The notes beneath the pieces were generated by a model. It was not told where the DNA came from and did no database searches. It was given only the letters and a program-made list of their open reading frames with translations. Source: JAPUME01 sp964605715 (GTDB taxonomy: Bacteria; Acidobacteriota; Terriglobia; UBA7540; JAPUME01). From it: a stretch of 64,000 nucleotides of DNA. The position numbers and the translations under genes are program-made. Of the stretch, positions 43,578-53,627 are shown in pieces (positions within the stretch are counted from its first letter, which is position 1; each line of letters opens with the position of its first letter). The stretch covers positions 1 to 64,000 of the forward strand of contig CAZSDV010000001.1 of assembly GCA_964605715.1 (NCBI GenBank), given 5' to 3'.

Positions 43578-44060
43578 TCATTCGCCTTCTTTTTCTTTGG
43601 GTTCTTTTTCCGATTGACCTTCAGCTTCTACGCGAACCTTTAGGGAAGCGATAACCTCTCGGTGAAGTCTAATAGGCACCGAGTGCTCTCCTAGAATCTT
43701 AATGGGTTCTCGAAGGTCAATCTTTTTTCGATCAATTTCAAATTTATGGGCGGAAAGCCATTCGGCCAGGTCAAGCGAGGTTACTGAGCCAAACAAGGTT
43801 TCCTTTTCACCAGCCTTTCGTTTTATGACGGCGGTGAGTTCCTCAAGCAGCTCAGCTAACTTCTCGGCGCCCTCCTTGTTCCTGGCATCCAGTCGAAGAA
43901 GCTTGGCCCTTTTTTGTTCGAGCATCTTAAGATTTCCTGGGGTTGCTGGTATAGCTAACTTTTTTGGTAATAGGTAGTTACGTCCGTAACCGTTTGCCAC
44001 CCGGACGACCTGTCCGGGGGCTCCTAACTTGTCCACCTCTTGGAGTAAAATTATTTCCAT
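43578..44060 (-). CDS. rplI: 50S ribosomal protein L9
   Basis: A 160-residue protein. The N-terminal domain MEIILLQEVDKLGAPGQVV with NGYGRNYLLPKKLA binds 23S rRNA, followed by the long connecting helix and the C-terminal domain with LFGSVTSLDLAEWL. A short acidic/lysine tail extends the usual 148-150 residues. It lies 39 bp behind rpsR in the r-protein run. Confidence 0.97.
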   Translation of the reverse strand: MEIILLQEVDKLGAPGQVVRVANGYGRNYLLPKKLAIPATPGNLKMLEQKRAKLLRLDARNKEGAEKLAELLEELTAVIKRKAGEKETLFGSVTSLDLAEWLSAHKFEIDRKKIDLREPIKILGEHSVPIRLHREVIASLKVRVEAEGQSEKEPKEKEGE

Positions 44061-44099
44061 CTGATTCTCCTACAGAGATCTTTAGTGTTTCTTATGTTT

Positions 44100-44375
44100 T
44101 TAGGACCGCGTCGCAAATGGAAGCATTGCGATGTTACGAGCTCGCTTAACAGCCACAGTGAGTTTCCTCTGGTGTCTTGAGCAGACTCCAGTCAGGCGAC
44201 GAGGAAGAATCTTTCCTTGGGCGGAGACAAACTGACCAATCAACCCAGTATTCTTGTAATTGATGTCGTCAATTTTTTCCGTGCAGAACTTACAGACCTT
44301 CTTGCGACGGAAATACTGCCGCCGACCACCTCCGGGGCGTGAACTTCGGTTGCCATATTTTTTTTGTTCTGCCAC
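44100..44375 (-). CDS. rpsR: 30S ribosomal protein S18 (zinc-binding form)
   Basis: A 91-residue S18 with the core INYKNTGLIGQFVSAQGKI and LPRRLTGVCSRHQRKL. Cysteines in VCKFC and GVCSRHQ suggest the zinc-binding version. The N-terminus is an Arg/Gly-rich extension. S18 pairs with S6 on the platform of the small subunit, and rpsF lies 23 bp upstream. No ssb gene separates them, unlike in many bacteria. Confidence 0.97.
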   Translation of the reverse strand: MAEQKKYGNRSSRPGGGRRQYFRRKKVCKFCTEKIDDINYKNTGLIGQFVSAQGKILPRRLTGVCSRHQRKLTVAVKRARNIAMLPFATRS

Positions 44376-44398
44376 AGTCCTTGTTTCTCCTAAGAAAT

Positions 44399-44818
44399 TT
44401 AGCTTGCCTCAGCCGATGCTGGTTTTTTCTTTTCTTCTTGTTCTGCCTGTTCTGCCGGCCGAGCCCGAGCCTTGCGCCTCGCCTCGCGTTTTTCGCGGTT
44501 CTTTTTCATCTTTTCCAGCTTTTTTAGTTCTTCGTCTACGCGTACTGAGATAAATTTTATGACGGAGTCTGTTACCTTTAAGCGCCGTTCAACTTTCTTT
44601 ACTGTGTCCCCTACCGCTTTCAGGCGGATCAGAACATAGAAGCCCTCTCGGTGTCCCTCGATACGGTAGGCTAGTTTTCGGGTTCCGACTTTATCGACCT
44701 CAGTAACCTCGCCTCCAGAACTAGTTACCCATTCTGTTGCCTGGCTAACAATTTTATCTTTTTCTTCTTCAGTTAAGTCAGGTTTTACGATGAACATTAA
44801 TTCGTATTCTCTTGCCAC
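44399..44818 (-). CDS. rpsF: 30S ribosomal protein S6
   Basis: A 139-residue S6. The conserved fold begins REYELMFIVKPDLTEEE and contains KLAYRIEGHREGFYVLIRL. A long C-terminal tail rich in Lys/Arg/Glu/Ala (about 105-139) exceeds the core length. The start is only 3 bp from the end of pth, so translation is probably coupled. Confidence 0.96.
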   Translation of the reverse strand: MAREYELMFIVKPDLTEEEKDKIVSQATEWVTSSGGEVTEVDKVGTRKLAYRIEGHREGFYVLIRLKAVGDTVKKVERRLKVTDSVIKFISVRVDEELKKLEKMKKNREKREARRKARARPAEQAEQEEKKKPASAEAS

Positions 44819-44821
44819 AAC

Positions 44822-45421
44822 CTATCCTCCGTTTTCCTTTGACCTGGTCGAGACCCGGTGATTAAACCGATTCATGGCTTTCCGGGGCCCCTCTTTTAGG
44901 ATCATGTGAACAGCGTCAACGGCCTGATCCAGAAGGTCCGATACCGCCCCCAACTCTTTCCTGCGAAACTGCCCTAGAAGGTAAGCAGTTGTTTCTTCAG
45001 GGGGTGAGCTGAGGTTTGGCTGGATTCCCATACGCACCCTAACAAAATCGTCGGTCTGAATTGCACCGATAATGGATTTTACCCCGTTATGCCCGCCCGC
45101 TGTCCCTCGCCTGCGAATGCGGATCATCCCCAATGGTAGGTCGAGGTCATCAAATAGAACCATTGTATCTTGGGGTGCTATTGAATACCTCGCCAGGAGT
45201 TGAGCCACTGCCTCCCCGCTCAGGTTCATGTAGGTCTGTGGCTTTGCAAGCAATACAGCCTGTCCAACCAAGGTGGCCTTGCCGGACAGCGATCGAGTCT
45301 CCTTTTTGGTTACCCTTGCCTCACAGCCTTGTGCTAATCGGTCAACGGCCATAAAGCCTAGATTATGCGGGGATAACGCGTATTCAGAACCCGGATTTCC
45401 TAGACCGACGATCAACTTCAA
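44822..45421 (-). CDS. pth: Peptidyl-tRNA hydrolase
   Basis: Releases tRNA from stalled peptidyl-tRNA. The 199-residue protein has VGLGNPGSEYALSPHNLGF with catalytic H19, then LLAKPQTYMNLSGEAV, LVLFDDLDLPLG-type sequence and GTAGGHNGVKSI, all hallmark Pth motifs. It sits between rplY and rpsF, as often seen. Confidence 0.97.
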   Translation of the reverse strand: MKLIVGLGNPGSEYALSPHNLGFMAVDRLAQGCEARVTKKETRSLSGKATLVGQAVLLAKPQTYMNLSGEAVAQLLARYSIAPQDTMVLFDDLDLPLGMIRIRRRGTAGGHNGVKSIIGAIQTDDFVRVRMGIQPNLSSPPEETTAYLLGQFRRKELGAVSDLLDQAVDAVHMILKEGPRKAMNRFNHRVSTRSKENGG

Positions 45422-45447
45422 GAGATTTTATTCCATCCCGGCTGGGC

Positions 45448-46137
45448 TTATTCTTTAGTCCCGGCGTCGCCTTCACTCTCACCTTCTTCCGCAGTCTTCG
45501 GTTTGCGAATTAACTCGGGTTCCGATGCTCCTTCCGTAGCCTCCACCTCTTCGGCTGGGGCCTCCTCCTCTTCCACACGCGGAGCCATGACATGAACGAT
45601 CACATGACCAGGGTCCGTGATTAATTTGACTTCAGAGTTAAACGGAAAGTCTCCAGCGCGAATTCCGTCTCCCAGGCCTAACTCGCTCACATTGACAAGC
45701 ATCTCTTCAGGAATATCTTTTGGAAGGCATTCAACTTCCACTTCGCGCATAACGAAGTCGAGAACGCCTCCGTCAACCTTAACACCCCTAGATTCACCTT
45801 CCAGGTGAACAGGGACCCTGACCTTTAGTTTGGTTCCTGCTGCAACTCGAAGGATATCCACGTGTAGCAGTTTACCCCACAGGGGTTCATACGCCCAATC
45901 ACGCAGCATGGCTTGGCCGGTAGACTTTCCTTCTACCTTCAAATCAAACAGTGTGTTGTGACCTCCTGAAGAGTTAAGAACCTGTTGGATTTGATAAGGG
46001 TGGACCGCTAAAGATAGCGCCTTGCTTCCATTACTGTAAGCCACAGCGGGTATTTCTCCGGAGGCCCTTAGTCGTCGGGCAGCATTCTTTCCTCTTTCCT
46101 TTCGAGTCCTGGCTGCCACGGAAATTTTTTCTGGCAT
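45448..46137 (-). CDS. rplY: 50S ribosomal protein L25 (CTC/TL5 type)
   Basis: A 229-residue, two-domain L25 that binds 5S rRNA. The N-terminal domain carries RKERGKNAARRLRASGEIPA and LRDWAYEPLWGKLLHVDI. The C-terminal TL5 domain carries GGVLDFVMREVEVECLPKDI. A strongly acidic tail (about 190-229) follows. The gene lies between prs and pth, a conserved arrangement. Confidence 0.96.
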   Translation of the reverse strand: MPEKISVAARTRKERGKNAARRLRASGEIPAVAYSNGSKALSLAVHPYQIQQVLNSSGGHNTLFDLKVEGKSTGQAMLRDWAYEPLWGKLLHVDILRVAAGTKLKVRVPVHLEGESRGVKVDGGVLDFVMREVEVECLPKDIPEEMLVNVSELGLGDGIRAGDFPFNSEVKLITDPGHVIVHVMAPRVEEEEAPAEEVEATEGASEPELIRKPKTAEEGESEGDAGTKE

Positions 46138-46214
46138 AATTCGAAGTTCCTTAATTAACCTTCATGGTCCTGGTTCTGTCATTCTGTCCGTATATCTTGG
46201 CCTTGGTTCCATTC

Positions 46215-47162
46215 TTAAACAAATAAACGGCTCACAGAGGACTCCTGGTGCACCGAACGGATGGTTTCTGCTAAAAGCTCTCCAACGCTCAGGACATGGA
46301 TCCGCTTGTACGGTTTAGCATTTTCGGAAAGAGGAATCGAGTTAGTGACAACGACCTTGGTAACATGAGATCCAATCAGTTTTTCAATCGCCTTTCCGGC
46401 AAACACAGGGTGGGTAGCACAAGCGTATACTTTTTTGGCCCTCTTTGCCAGGAGAGCCTCAATGCTGCGTACCAATGTCCCGCCCGTGTCAATCATATCA
46501 TCGACAATGAGGGCTGTCTTGCCTTCTACGTTACCGATGACATTCATAACTTCTACGGCCTGGTCATCCCCTCGTCTTTTATCAATGATTGCCAGAGGCA
46601 CATTAAGTCTTTTAGCGAAGGCGCGGGCCCTTTCCACACCTCCTGAGTCAGGGGAAACCACAACTAAATCTTTTAGCTTTAACTTCTTGAAGTAAGCGCC
46701 AAGTACCGGCGTAGCATAAAGATGGTCCACTGGTATATTGAAGAAACCTTGAATTTGCCCCACGTGAAGATCGAGAGTTACCACGCGCGAAGCTCCGGCT
46801 GAAGTCAAGAGATCAGCTACCAATTTTGAGGTAATTGGTACTCGGGGCCTGTCTTTCCGGTCCTGTCGCGCATAGCCGTAATAGGGAATGACGGCCGTAA
46901 TTCGCTTTGCGGAAGCTCGTCGCAGGGCGTCTAAAATAACCAGTAACTCAACAAGGTTTTCGTTGACCGGACGGCAAGTAGGCTGGACCACGAAAACGTC
47001 AGAGCCTCGCACATTCTCTTGGATTTGAACTTTTACCTCACCGTCAGGAAATCGACCCACTAGAAGCCTTCCTAGCTTAATGTGTAACCGCCTACAAATT
47101 TCCTTGGCAAGCACCGGGTGAGCATTGCCGGAAAATACTTTTATTCCATTGCTCCGGGGCAT
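46215..47162 (-). CDS. prs: Ribose-phosphate pyrophosphokinase
   Basis: Makes PRPP from ribose 5-phosphate and ATP for nucleotide, His and Trp synthesis. The start at MPRSNGIKVFSGNA (47162) gives 315 residues, the usual length; the frame opens 16 codons earlier. Motifs include GRFPDGEVKVQI, YGYARQDRKDRPR, LDLHVGQIQGFF and the PRPP loop ALIVDDMIDTGGTL. It is followed by rplY in the same direction. Confidence 0.97.
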   Translation of the reverse strand: MPRSNGIKVFSGNAHPVLAKEICRRLHIKLGRLLVGRFPDGEVKVQIQENVRGSDVFVVQPTCRPVNENLVELLVILDALRRASAKRITAVIPYYGYARQDRKDRPRVPITSKLVADLLTSAGASRVVTLDLHVGQIQGFFNIPVDHLYATPVLGAYFKKLKLKDLVVVSPDSGGVERARAFAKRLNVPLAIIDKRRGDDQAVEVMNVIGNVEGKTALIVDDMIDTGGTLVRSIEALLAKRAKKVYACATHPVFAGKAIEKLIGSHVTKVVVTNSIPLSENAKPYKRIHVLSVGELLAETIRSVHQESSVSRLFV

Positions 47163-47290
47163 AATATTTATCTCAACTAACTTTTGGTTGGACTCGAGAC
47201 CCTGCTCCATTTAGCGTTCGGGATTTGCATTTTTTCTGTTACCGCACTACGTATTACCCTAAACCCCCTAAAATCCCCTTTATCAGGATT

Positions 47291-47364
47291 TGGCTGGGAG
47301 GCCTGGGCTCGAACCAGAATTCCATGCTCCAAAGGCATGTGTCCTACCATTGGACGACCTCCCA
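47291..47364 (-). tRNA. tRNA-Gln (anticodon TTG) with encoded CCA
   Basis: Read on the minus strand, the acceptor TGGGAGG (5') pairs perfectly with CCTCCCA, followed by discriminator G and encoded CCA. The anticodon arm is CATGC-CTTTGGA-GCATG with anticodon TTG (glutamine, CAA codons). The T-arm TTCGAGC loop sits in a CTGG/CCAG stem. It lies between ispE and prs on the same strand. Confidence 0.96.
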
Positions 47365-47436
47365 GGAGGCTAATGGGTTATCTTGTCCTCGACATCTGGC
47401 TACCTTGCAATAAGCAATGGAGCCGGCCATCCCTCT

Positions 47437-48327
47437 CTACTCTACCTGAGTTCTTTTGTATGAGGCGCGCCCTAAAGTTGTTGTCCGCAAGGCTGTCCAG
47501 CCTCGGGGCACAGAATACAAGCCCCTCTTAAGATCATGCGCGGTCCTGAAGATTGCATAAACGGCTGATCCTGAGCCACTCAGCGAAACAGGATCCCCAC
47601 CGGCTTTCAGGAGCTGCCGCTTCAGGCGGGCTAACTCCGGCCACTTTTCGAGGACGACGGATTCAAAATCGTTCTCAACCGAACTCCACTTTTCCAGGGA
47701 GAATGGTGATAGCTTTCCGGAACAATTAATGTTAGGTGGCTGGCGGAGTCCTGTCAACTTCAAACTCATCCATTGATAGGCTTCCTTTGTTGAAATTTCA
47801 TAATTTGGAAAAACAATCAGGCAGCGACGCATCGGCAAATCAGTTAAGGGGTACACTTCTTCCCCGCGGCCTAGTGCTAACGCTCGACCTCCAGACAAGA
47901 AAAAGGGAATGTCAGATCCTAGTTGAGCTGCTAATTGAAGACATTCAGACACGGGAAGTTTATTTCCAGTGATTTTTTCAAGTCCTAAAAGTGTTGCTGC
48001 CGCGTCGCTGGAAGCCCCGCCTAACCCGCTGCCGACTGGTATGTTTTTCTTAAGCCGTACCTCAATTCCAGTGCTAAGGCCCCGTTTACGTCGCCAGATT
48101 GCGGCAGTTCGATATATTAAACTCCTGGCTCCCGATGGGATCTCGGGAACGTCGCAGAAGATTTTTATCGATCGATCTCGCTTTTTGAGAATCAATTCGA
48201 GGCGGTCATGCAGGCGAACTGTTTGTAATACCGTTCGGATCTCATGGTAACAATCAGGTCGCCGGCCTAGAATTCTAAGTCCTAGATTAATTTTGGCAAA
48301 AGCACGCAATTGAAGCGAAGTATTCAA
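47437..48327 (-). CDS. ispE: 4-diphosphocytidyl-2-C-methyl-D-erythritol kinase
   Basis: A GHMP kinase of the non-mevalonate isoprenoid pathway. The 296-residue chain starts with RAFAKINLGLRILGRRPDCYHE, has the ATP loop IPVGSGLGGASSDAAATLLG, and ends with the LSGSGSAVYAIF motif. It is followed downstream by tRNA-Gln and prs, an order common in bacteria. Confidence 0.96.
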   Translation of the reverse strand: MNTSLQLRAFAKINLGLRILGRRPDCYHEIRTVLQTVRLHDRLELILKKRDRSIKIFCDVPEIPSGARSLIYRTAAIWRRKRGLSTGIEVRLKKNIPVGSGLGGASSDAAATLLGLEKITGNKLPVSECLQLAAQLGSDIPFFLSGGRALALGRGEEVYPLTDLPMRRCLIVFPNYEISTKEAYQWMSLKLTGLRQPPNINCSGKLSPFSLEKWSSVENDFESVVLEKWPELARLKRQLLKAGGDPVSLSGSGSAVYAIFRTAHDLKRGLYSVPRGWTALRTTTLGRASYKRTQVE

Positions 48328-48345
48328 GGTGTGAATTCGATCGGG

Positions 48346-49869
48346 TCAGCGACCACTGGATGAGTTTTCTAGTTTCTCGAGTTGCTCTCGGAGTTCCTGG
48401 GCGTGAAAAGAATCAAATTCACCACCTTTCGCCTCTGGCCAGGTTTCGAGAGCCCGCTTCCAGGCATCCTGCGCCTGTTCGGTGCGTCCAGTGTTATAGT
48501 AAAGGTACCCTAAGTGTTTGTGGATGGTTGGATCATGGGATATTCGCCGGGCTGCTTCTTCCAGGTGAATTTCCGCCAAGTTGTATTTTCTCATTTTGAA
48601 ATAGGCCCAACCTAGAGAGTCAAGATAGGCGCCATTCTTCGGCTCCATTTCTAGTGCTTTTCGGATGTAGCGAACGGACTCCTCCAGGCGTATGCCTTGT
48701 TCGGCAAGCATGTAGCCAAGATAATTTGATGCACCAGCGTTGAATGGATTTATTTTAAGAACTTGCTTGAATTGGTCCTCTGCTAAATCAAACTTCTTTT
48801 GCCTTTCATATATGGATCCCAATAAAAAAATTCCGTATTCGCTGTTCGGTTGACTTGTTGATAAAGCTAAGGCCTTGCGGGTCCATTCTTCCGCAGTTTC
48901 GAGGTTCTGAGCCTGGAAGTAGACTTGTCCGATGGCCAACAGTAATTCTTGGTCTTCTTCGTTTCCAGAACCGAGCTTTTTCAGTTGAGTAATTGCTTCT
49001 TCAATTTTTCCATCGAGACCTAGTAGTGATGCCTGCAGTAATTGGAGCTGACGATTATCAGGGTACTTTCCGATAGCCTCGGAGGCTACTTTCAGGGCTT
49101 CTGGCAGGTTGCCGGAAAGTCGATGAGTTTCAGAAATAAGCACTTCAGCTCTGGGAATATGGATTGGGCCAAGCTCACGAATGCTGCTGAAAGCACTAAG
49201 GGCCAGGTCAAATTTTTCCAATGCCCGGTAGGAGAGGCCCTTTCTTTCGAGAAAAACAGCTCGGTTTGTTGCCTCCCCAACTGGGTAATTCCCTGAGTCC
49301 TTTTTGGTGGATTCCAGAAACTCGGTTATTAGGGAAATAGCCTCTTCCTCACGCCCCAATGTTTCTTTAAGATGAATGTCACTGTATAGAATCTCGATAT
49401 TTTCTGGCTGAGCCCTCCGGGCACGCTCGATGGCACGTTCCGCTTCCCTAAGGTTTCCTTCCCTGCGTAAGATTTCCGATAGTAATCGGTGAGCTTCCCC
49501 ATTTTGTTCGTTTTCTTTTAGTAACTTTTTTAGCTCGGGTTTCGCACGGTCGAAGTCTCGCAGGGCTACCAGAACCCGGGTATACATTTGCCGAACCTGT
49601 TGGTTATCAGGTTGTTGTTTAAGGGCACTTTCGTAGTGGCGCGATGACTCCTTCAGCTGTCCAGTTTGCTGGTAAGCAAAGGCTAGTACAGCTAGGATTT
49701 GAGTGGGCAAGTTTTCTTGTTGCTCCTCTCTTAAGAGCTCAATGACCTGTTCGTAATCTCCACGATCCGAATAGAGTTGGGCTAGGCTGCTGAGACCGCG
49801 TCGTGAATTTGGCCGGCTTGCCAATATTTTTTTGAGGGTTTCTTCGGCCTTCTGAATCTGGTTATTCAT
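48346..49869 (-). CDS. TPR protein, C-terminal part of a gene split by an in-frame TGA
   Basis: This 507-residue frame is an array of about twelve tetratricopeptide repeats, for example YEQVIELLREEQQENLP, FDLAEDQFKQVLKINPFNAG and LEESVRYIRKALEMEPKNGA. It has no signal peptide or natural N-terminus. The 19 codons between its first ATG and the upstream fragment's TGA (49924-49926) are in the same frame and read as TPR sequence (DLDSLFTLARLYR). The two fragments therefore form one gene of about 687 codons interrupted by a stop. Unless it restarts internally or the TGA is an error, this part is not translated. Confidence 0.8.
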   Translation of the reverse strand: MNNQIQKAEETLKKILASRPNSRRGLSSLAQLYSDRGDYEQVIELLREEQQENLPTQILAVLAFAYQQTGQLKESSRHYESALKQQPDNQQVRQMYTRVLVALRDFDRAKPELKKLLKENEQNGEAHRLLSEILRREGNLREAERAIERARRAQPENIEILYSDIHLKETLGREEEAISLITEFLESTKKDSGNYPVGEATNRAVFLERKGLSYRALEKFDLALSAFSSIRELGPIHIPRAEVLISETHRLSGNLPEALKVASEAIGKYPDNRQLQLLQASLLGLDGKIEEAITQLKKLGSGNEEDQELLLAIGQVYFQAQNLETAEEWTRKALALSTSQPNSEYGIFLLGSIYERQKKFDLAEDQFKQVLKINPFNAGASNYLGYMLAEQGIRLEESVRYIRKALEMEPKNGAYLDSLGWAYFKMRKYNLAEIHLEEAARRISHDPTIHKHLGYLYYNTGRTEQAQDAWKRALETWPEAKGGEFDSFHAQELREQLEKLENSSSGR

Positions 49870-49923
49870 TCGGTAAAGGCGGGCTAGGGTGAAGAGGGAA
49901 TCCAGGTCACCATTGATTTTTCG

Positions 49924-50406
49924 TCAGACAATCTCAAAGTGGGAAAGTGCCTTACGGATATTTTCCTGTGACGACTGGCCTAAATTACGCTTACCGAGGG
50001 TACGAACGTAAATGTTTCCAATTAGCCGATTGGCATCGGTATTTTCTGGATCTGATTCCAGGACCCGTTTCGATTCCTTTATAGCCTCATCCGAGCGACC
50101 GATACTTGCATAGAGCCCTGCCAGTTCTGTTTGAAGAAATAGTGATTCTGGATTAGCCTCTATGGCTTTTTGATATTCTGAGATTGACCTCTCTGCCAGG
50201 TGCAAGCGATTATAAACACGAGACAGTTCACGATATCGACGGCCTAGCATATAGTGGTAATAAGAGCGAGCACGGTCCACCCGTGGGGCTGGCTGGAACT
50301 CGACAGGTTCGCCGGGCTTAAGCGTCGGTATCTGAGCCCACGCGACGGTAGTACCCGCCAGGAAAAGGAGGCCAACTCCTATCCTTGCAACCACTGCTGG
50401 CTTCAT
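49924..50406 (-). CDS. TPR protein, N-terminal part with signal peptide, ending at an in-frame TGA
   Basis: A 160-residue fragment starting at MKPAVVARIGVGLLF with a clear Sec signal ending near VAWAQ; the open frame extends 14 codons further upstream. Two or three TPR motifs follow (AERSISEYQKAIEANPESLF, DEAIKESKRVLESDPENTD). It ends ...ALSHFEIV then TGA, in the middle of a repeat. The following codon is CGA, and a single C-to-T change of a CGA could have produced the stop. It belongs with the downstream frame at 48346-49869. Confidence 0.75.
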   Translation of the reverse strand: MKPAVVARIGVGLLFLAGTTVAWAQIPTLKPGEPVEFQPAPRVDRARSYYHYMLGRRYRELSRVYNRLHLAERSISEYQKAIEANPESLFLQTELAGLYASIGRSDEAIKESKRVLESDPENTDANRLIGNIYVRTLGKRNLGQSSQENIRKALSHFEIV

Positions 50407-50521
50407 TGGAATCTCATCCTGTCTTGAATTAGGGCCATTATTACACAACCATTTAGCCCTGTCAAAATCAGTACATGGTTACGTATGTGGCACAGAGGAA
50501 GAGTGTTTTAAGATGAGTTTA

Positions 50522-52060
50522 CTAAAGAATCCTTAGGTCTTTACCGTTCATCTCAGGAGGCTGTGGGAGATTACTTAACCCAAGAAAGGTGGGAGCAATG
50601 TCGCTAAGCGCTCCTTCCTGGCGGAGACTAATAGGCGCCTGCTCGGCGACGACAATTAGCGGTACCAAGTTTGTTGTGTGCGCCGTGTGCGGAGCCCCCG
50701 TTATAGGGTTTTGCATCAATTCGGCGTTACCATGGTCGGCGGTGATGATCATTGAGCCACCCGCCATTTTGACAGAACGGTAAATTTCTGAAAGTCCAGC
50801 GTCAATGGCTTCTACTGCTTTTATGGTTGCCTCTAGTTTTCCACTGTGGCCGACCATATCTGCATTAGCAAAATTGGCGATAATGGCATCCCGGCTGCCC
50901 TCTTCTATGAACTTAACTACCGTATCGGTGATGCCCTGAGCGCTCATCTCAGGTTTTAGATCGTACGTGGAAACTTTTGGTGAGGGAATCAGGATACGGT
51001 CCTCTCCTGGGTAGGCCTTTTCGATTCCTCCATTAAGAAAATAGGTGACGTGTGCATATTTTTCTGTTTCCGCGACACGGAGATTCTTAATTTTCATTTC
51101 TGCAAAAACATTTGCAAGAATGTGATCTATTCCATGAGCACCAAAGGCATAGGGAAGGCCAAATTTATTGCTGTACTCTGTCATGCAGACGAAAAATAGA
51201 TTACCTGGAAGATTATGTCGCGGAAAGCTATCGAAATCTTTTTGGGTTAGAGCACGCGTCAATTGTCGGGCACGGTCAGCTCGGAAGTTGAAAAACATGA
51301 CAGCATCGCCTTCCCGGATGCTCCCTTCAGGTCTACCTGTTGATCCGCCAATGATCATGGGAAGGACGAACTCATCAGTTATCCCTTGCCCATAGGAGGT
51401 GCGGAGGGTTTGTTGGGGATCTGCGGTACGGATTCCCTGGCCCGGTACCAACGCACTATAAGCTTTTTCCGTGCGGTCCCAACGATGGTCGCGATCCATG
51501 GCGTAGTATCGACCTGAAACGCTGGCGACCTTACCCACGCTGTACTCGTTGATCTTTTGTTGTAACTCAGCTAGGTATTTGACGCCATGCGTGGGTGGCG
51601 TATCACGGCCATCCATCAGGGCGTGAATAAATACCTCTTTCAGTTGGTTTTCCTTGGCCATTCGTAATAGAGCATAGAGATGACGGGGGTGTGCATGCAC
51701 ACCCCCGTCACTCAGCAATCCAATTAGATGGAGACGGGATTTTCGGCCGCGCTCCATTAGTTTTAGTAGGGTTGGAATGCGAAAAAATCCACCCTCTTTG
51801 ATTGATTTGTCGATACGAGTTAACTGCTGGAAAACGACGCGCCCAGCGCCTATGTTCAGATGACCTACTTCGGAGTTGCCCATAAGCCCTCCTGGTAGGC
51901 CAACTCGCTTACCGGAGGTATGGACTAAGGTGCTCGGGTAATTCTTTGCCAGGTGGTCCCAGGTTGGGGTCTGGGCTAGGGCGATCGCGTTCGAATCAGG
52001 GTAAGGATTGTATCCCCAACCGTCGAGGATTATGAGCACCGTAGGGCGTGGAGATTTCAC
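50522..52060 (-). CDS. gpmI: 2,3-bisphosphoglycerate-independent phosphoglycerate mutase
   Basis: Interconverts 3- and 2-phosphoglycerate in glycolysis and gluconeogenesis with two manganese ions. The 512-residue protein has LILDGWGYNPYPDSNA, the phospho-serine S62 in GNSEVGHLNIGAG, DGRDTPPTHG, and the metal ligands in ANADMVGHSG and TADHGNAE. It follows eno by 66 bp in the same direction, so two successive glycolytic steps are paired. Confidence 0.97.
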   Translation of the reverse strand: MKSPRPTVLIILDGWGYNPYPDSNAIALAQTPTWDHLAKNYPSTLVHTSGKRVGLPGGLMGNSEVGHLNIGAGRVVFQQLTRIDKSIKEGGFFRIPTLLKLMERGRKSRLHLIGLLSDGGVHAHPRHLYALLRMAKENQLKEVFIHALMDGRDTPPTHGVKYLAELQQKINEYSVGKVASVSGRYYAMDRDHRWDRTEKAYSALVPGQGIRTADPQQTLRTSYGQGITDEFVLPMIIGGSTGRPEGSIREGDAVMFFNFRADRARQLTRALTQKDFDSFPRHNLPGNLFFVCMTEYSNKFGLPYAFGAHGIDHILANVFAEMKIKNLRVAETEKYAHVTYFLNGGIEKAYPGEDRILIPSPKVSTYDLKPEMSAQGITDTVVKFIEEGSRDAIIANFANADMVGHSGKLEATIKAVEAIDAGLSEIYRSVKMAGGSMIITADHGNAELMQNPITGAPHTAHTTNLVPLIVVAEQAPISLRQEGALSDIAPTFLGLSNLPQPPEMNGKDLRIL

Positions 52061-52126
52061 GGGTGAATATCCTAAATAGCCAGAAGTAGGTTAGGTAGCA
52101 GGTTGTTGGCTCCTGCTAAAAACTTC

Positions 52127-53457
<1,331 letters not shown>

Positions 53458-53520
53458 TTACAGCTCTCAGTCAGTAATGTTCTGAATCTTGGCGGCAGTT
53501 CTTAAGAAAAGCAGTGGAGA

Positions 53521-53549
53521 TTGCGCTGGTGGAAAGGCTCCGATATAGT
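53521..53549 (+). promoter_or_regulatory. Candidate sppA promoter
   Basis: TTGCGC (53521-53526) and TATAGT (53544-53549) lie 17 bases apart, upstream of sppA in the divergent region shared with eno. The -10 matches consensus at five of six positions; the -35 only at three. Confidence 0.4.
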
Positions 53550-53627
53550 GCTTTTGGAAGTAAAATGAGGTGTTAGGATGCACCAAAGCAGCAGTCCACT
53601 TTTTAGCTTGATGGCAAGGGGGTAATT

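Noticed and set aside
49924..49926. TGA in the TPR gene as a selenocysteine codon
   Set aside because: It falls within a TPR repeat where no catalytic cysteine is expected, and no downstream hairpin was obvious. Nonsense mutation or error is simpler.
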